Source: Firmicutes bacterium ZCTH02-B6 (GTDB lineage Bacteria > Bacillota > Limnochordia > Limnochordales > ZCTH02-B6). From it: a stretch of DNA of 5,574 nucleotides. Below the pieces are notes generated by a model. The model had not been told where the DNA came from. It did no database searches and saw only the letters and a list, made by a program, of their open reading frames with translations. The position numbers were made by a program, and so were the translations under genes. Where the stretch lies: NCBI GenBank assembly GCA_002159155.1, contig LZRQ01000209.1, forward strand, positions 1 through 5,574, given 5' to 3'. Below are positions 5,252-5,574 of the stretch, piece after piece (the stretch's first letter is position 1; every line of letters begins with the position of its first letter).

Positions 5252-5574
5252 TTGGTTACTGTGACGACCAAGGCTGCCGACAAGCTCAAGGAAATCATGG
5301 AGGCGGAGAATCGCTCCCACCAGGGACTGCGCATTATGGTCAAGTCCGGCGGATGCAGCGGTTTCTCCTATGCCATGGGGTTTGACTCGGAAACGCACGA
5401 GGATGACATCATCCTTGAGCAGCATGGAATTCGCGTCATGATCGACCCCTTCAGCGCGCGCCTCTTGGCGGGCAGCGAGGTCGATTATGTTGAAACCCTG
5501 ATGGGCGGCGGGTTCTCCATCAAGAACCCCAACGCTGTGCGGACGTGCGGCTGCGGGCAGTCGTTCCGCACGGC
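5252..5574 (+). CDS. IscA/HesB-type iron-sulfur assembly protein, 3'-partial
   Basis: This is an A-type Fe-S carrier or scaffold, which receives clusters and passes them to apo-proteins in the cytoplasm. There are 107 complete codons before the window edge; relatives are about 105-125 residues, so only a few are missing. The protein begins VTVTTKAADKLKEIM, like the usual VTLTxxAAxKLKE start. GGCSGFSY has Cys35, and TCGCGQSF has Cys99 and Cys101, giving the complete three-cysteine ligand set. DPFSARLLAGSEVDYVETLMGGGFSIKNPNA (66-96) is the conserved core before the last two cysteines. The TTG start is chosen from the SD position and the N-terminal match. The gene has its own promoter at the end of the permease, so it is probably not functionally tied to the transporter. 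No other isc or suf genes are in view, so ErpA, IscA and SufA roles cannot be told apart. Confidence 0.92.
   Translation, partial: MVTVTTKAADKLKEIMEAENRSHQGLRIMVKSGGCSGFSYAMGFDSETHEDDIILEQHGIRVMIDPFSARLLAGSEVDYVETLMGGGFSIKNPNAVRTCGCGQSFRT

Noticed and set aside
4391..5425. 344-residue open frame on the minus strand
   Set aside because: It is antisense to the permease and the IscA-type gene; the composition (Arg/His/Gln/Pro-rich) is typical of a GC-rich shadow frame.

Overview
The window is GC-rich bacterial chromosome with dense coding, strong purine Shine-Dalgarno (SD) sequences, sigma-70/SigA-type promoters (three with a TGnTATA extended -10), and GTG and TTG starts beside ATG. This fits a high-GC, possibly thermophilic, deep-branching Firmicutes-like or related lineage. 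That placement is an inference from style only; no gene here fixes the taxonomy. Both solute-binding proteins carry Sec signal peptides without a lipobox, which would suit a diderm (periplasmic) cell better than a typical monoderm.

Layout. (1) 1-974, plus strand: the 5'-truncated end of an M48-type zinc metallopeptidase. (2) 993-1021: a perfect 13-bp stem lying between two convergent genes and probably serving both. (3) 1061-1678, minus strand: a manganese-type superoxide dismutase (sodA) with its own extended -10 promoter. (4) 1871-2491, minus strand: a membrane-anchored plant-type [2Fe-2S] ferredoxin with an Ala/Pro linker and its own promoter. (5) 2712-3452 and 3576-4313, plus strand: two tandem polar amino acid ABC solute-binding proteins, about 80% identical in their mature parts. 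(6) 4502-5218, plus strand: a HisM/GlnP-family ABC permease. (7) 5252 to the end, plus strand: an IscA/HesB-type Fe-S assembly protein starting with TTG and cut by the window edge within a few residues of its likely end. It is missed if one requires a stop codon inside the window.

How they work together. The two binding proteins and the permease form most of a polar amino acid importer, but no ATPase gene is present between or after them in the window. Between the two binding-protein genes is a compact control region: a 16-bp hairpin, a promoter whose -35 lies in the hairpin loop and whose -10 follows the stem, then two abutting leader hairpins, the second covering the ribosome binding site of the downstream copy. 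A clear rho-independent terminator follows the second binding-protein gene, so the permease may be transcribed separately. SodA, the ferredoxin and the IscA-type protein share a redox/Fe-S theme, but they are not one operon.

I see no clearly new biological system. The most interesting material is the regulatory architecture (overlapping terminator and promoter, SD-occluding hairpin, promoter fused to a stop codon) and the duplicated binding protein without an ATPase.
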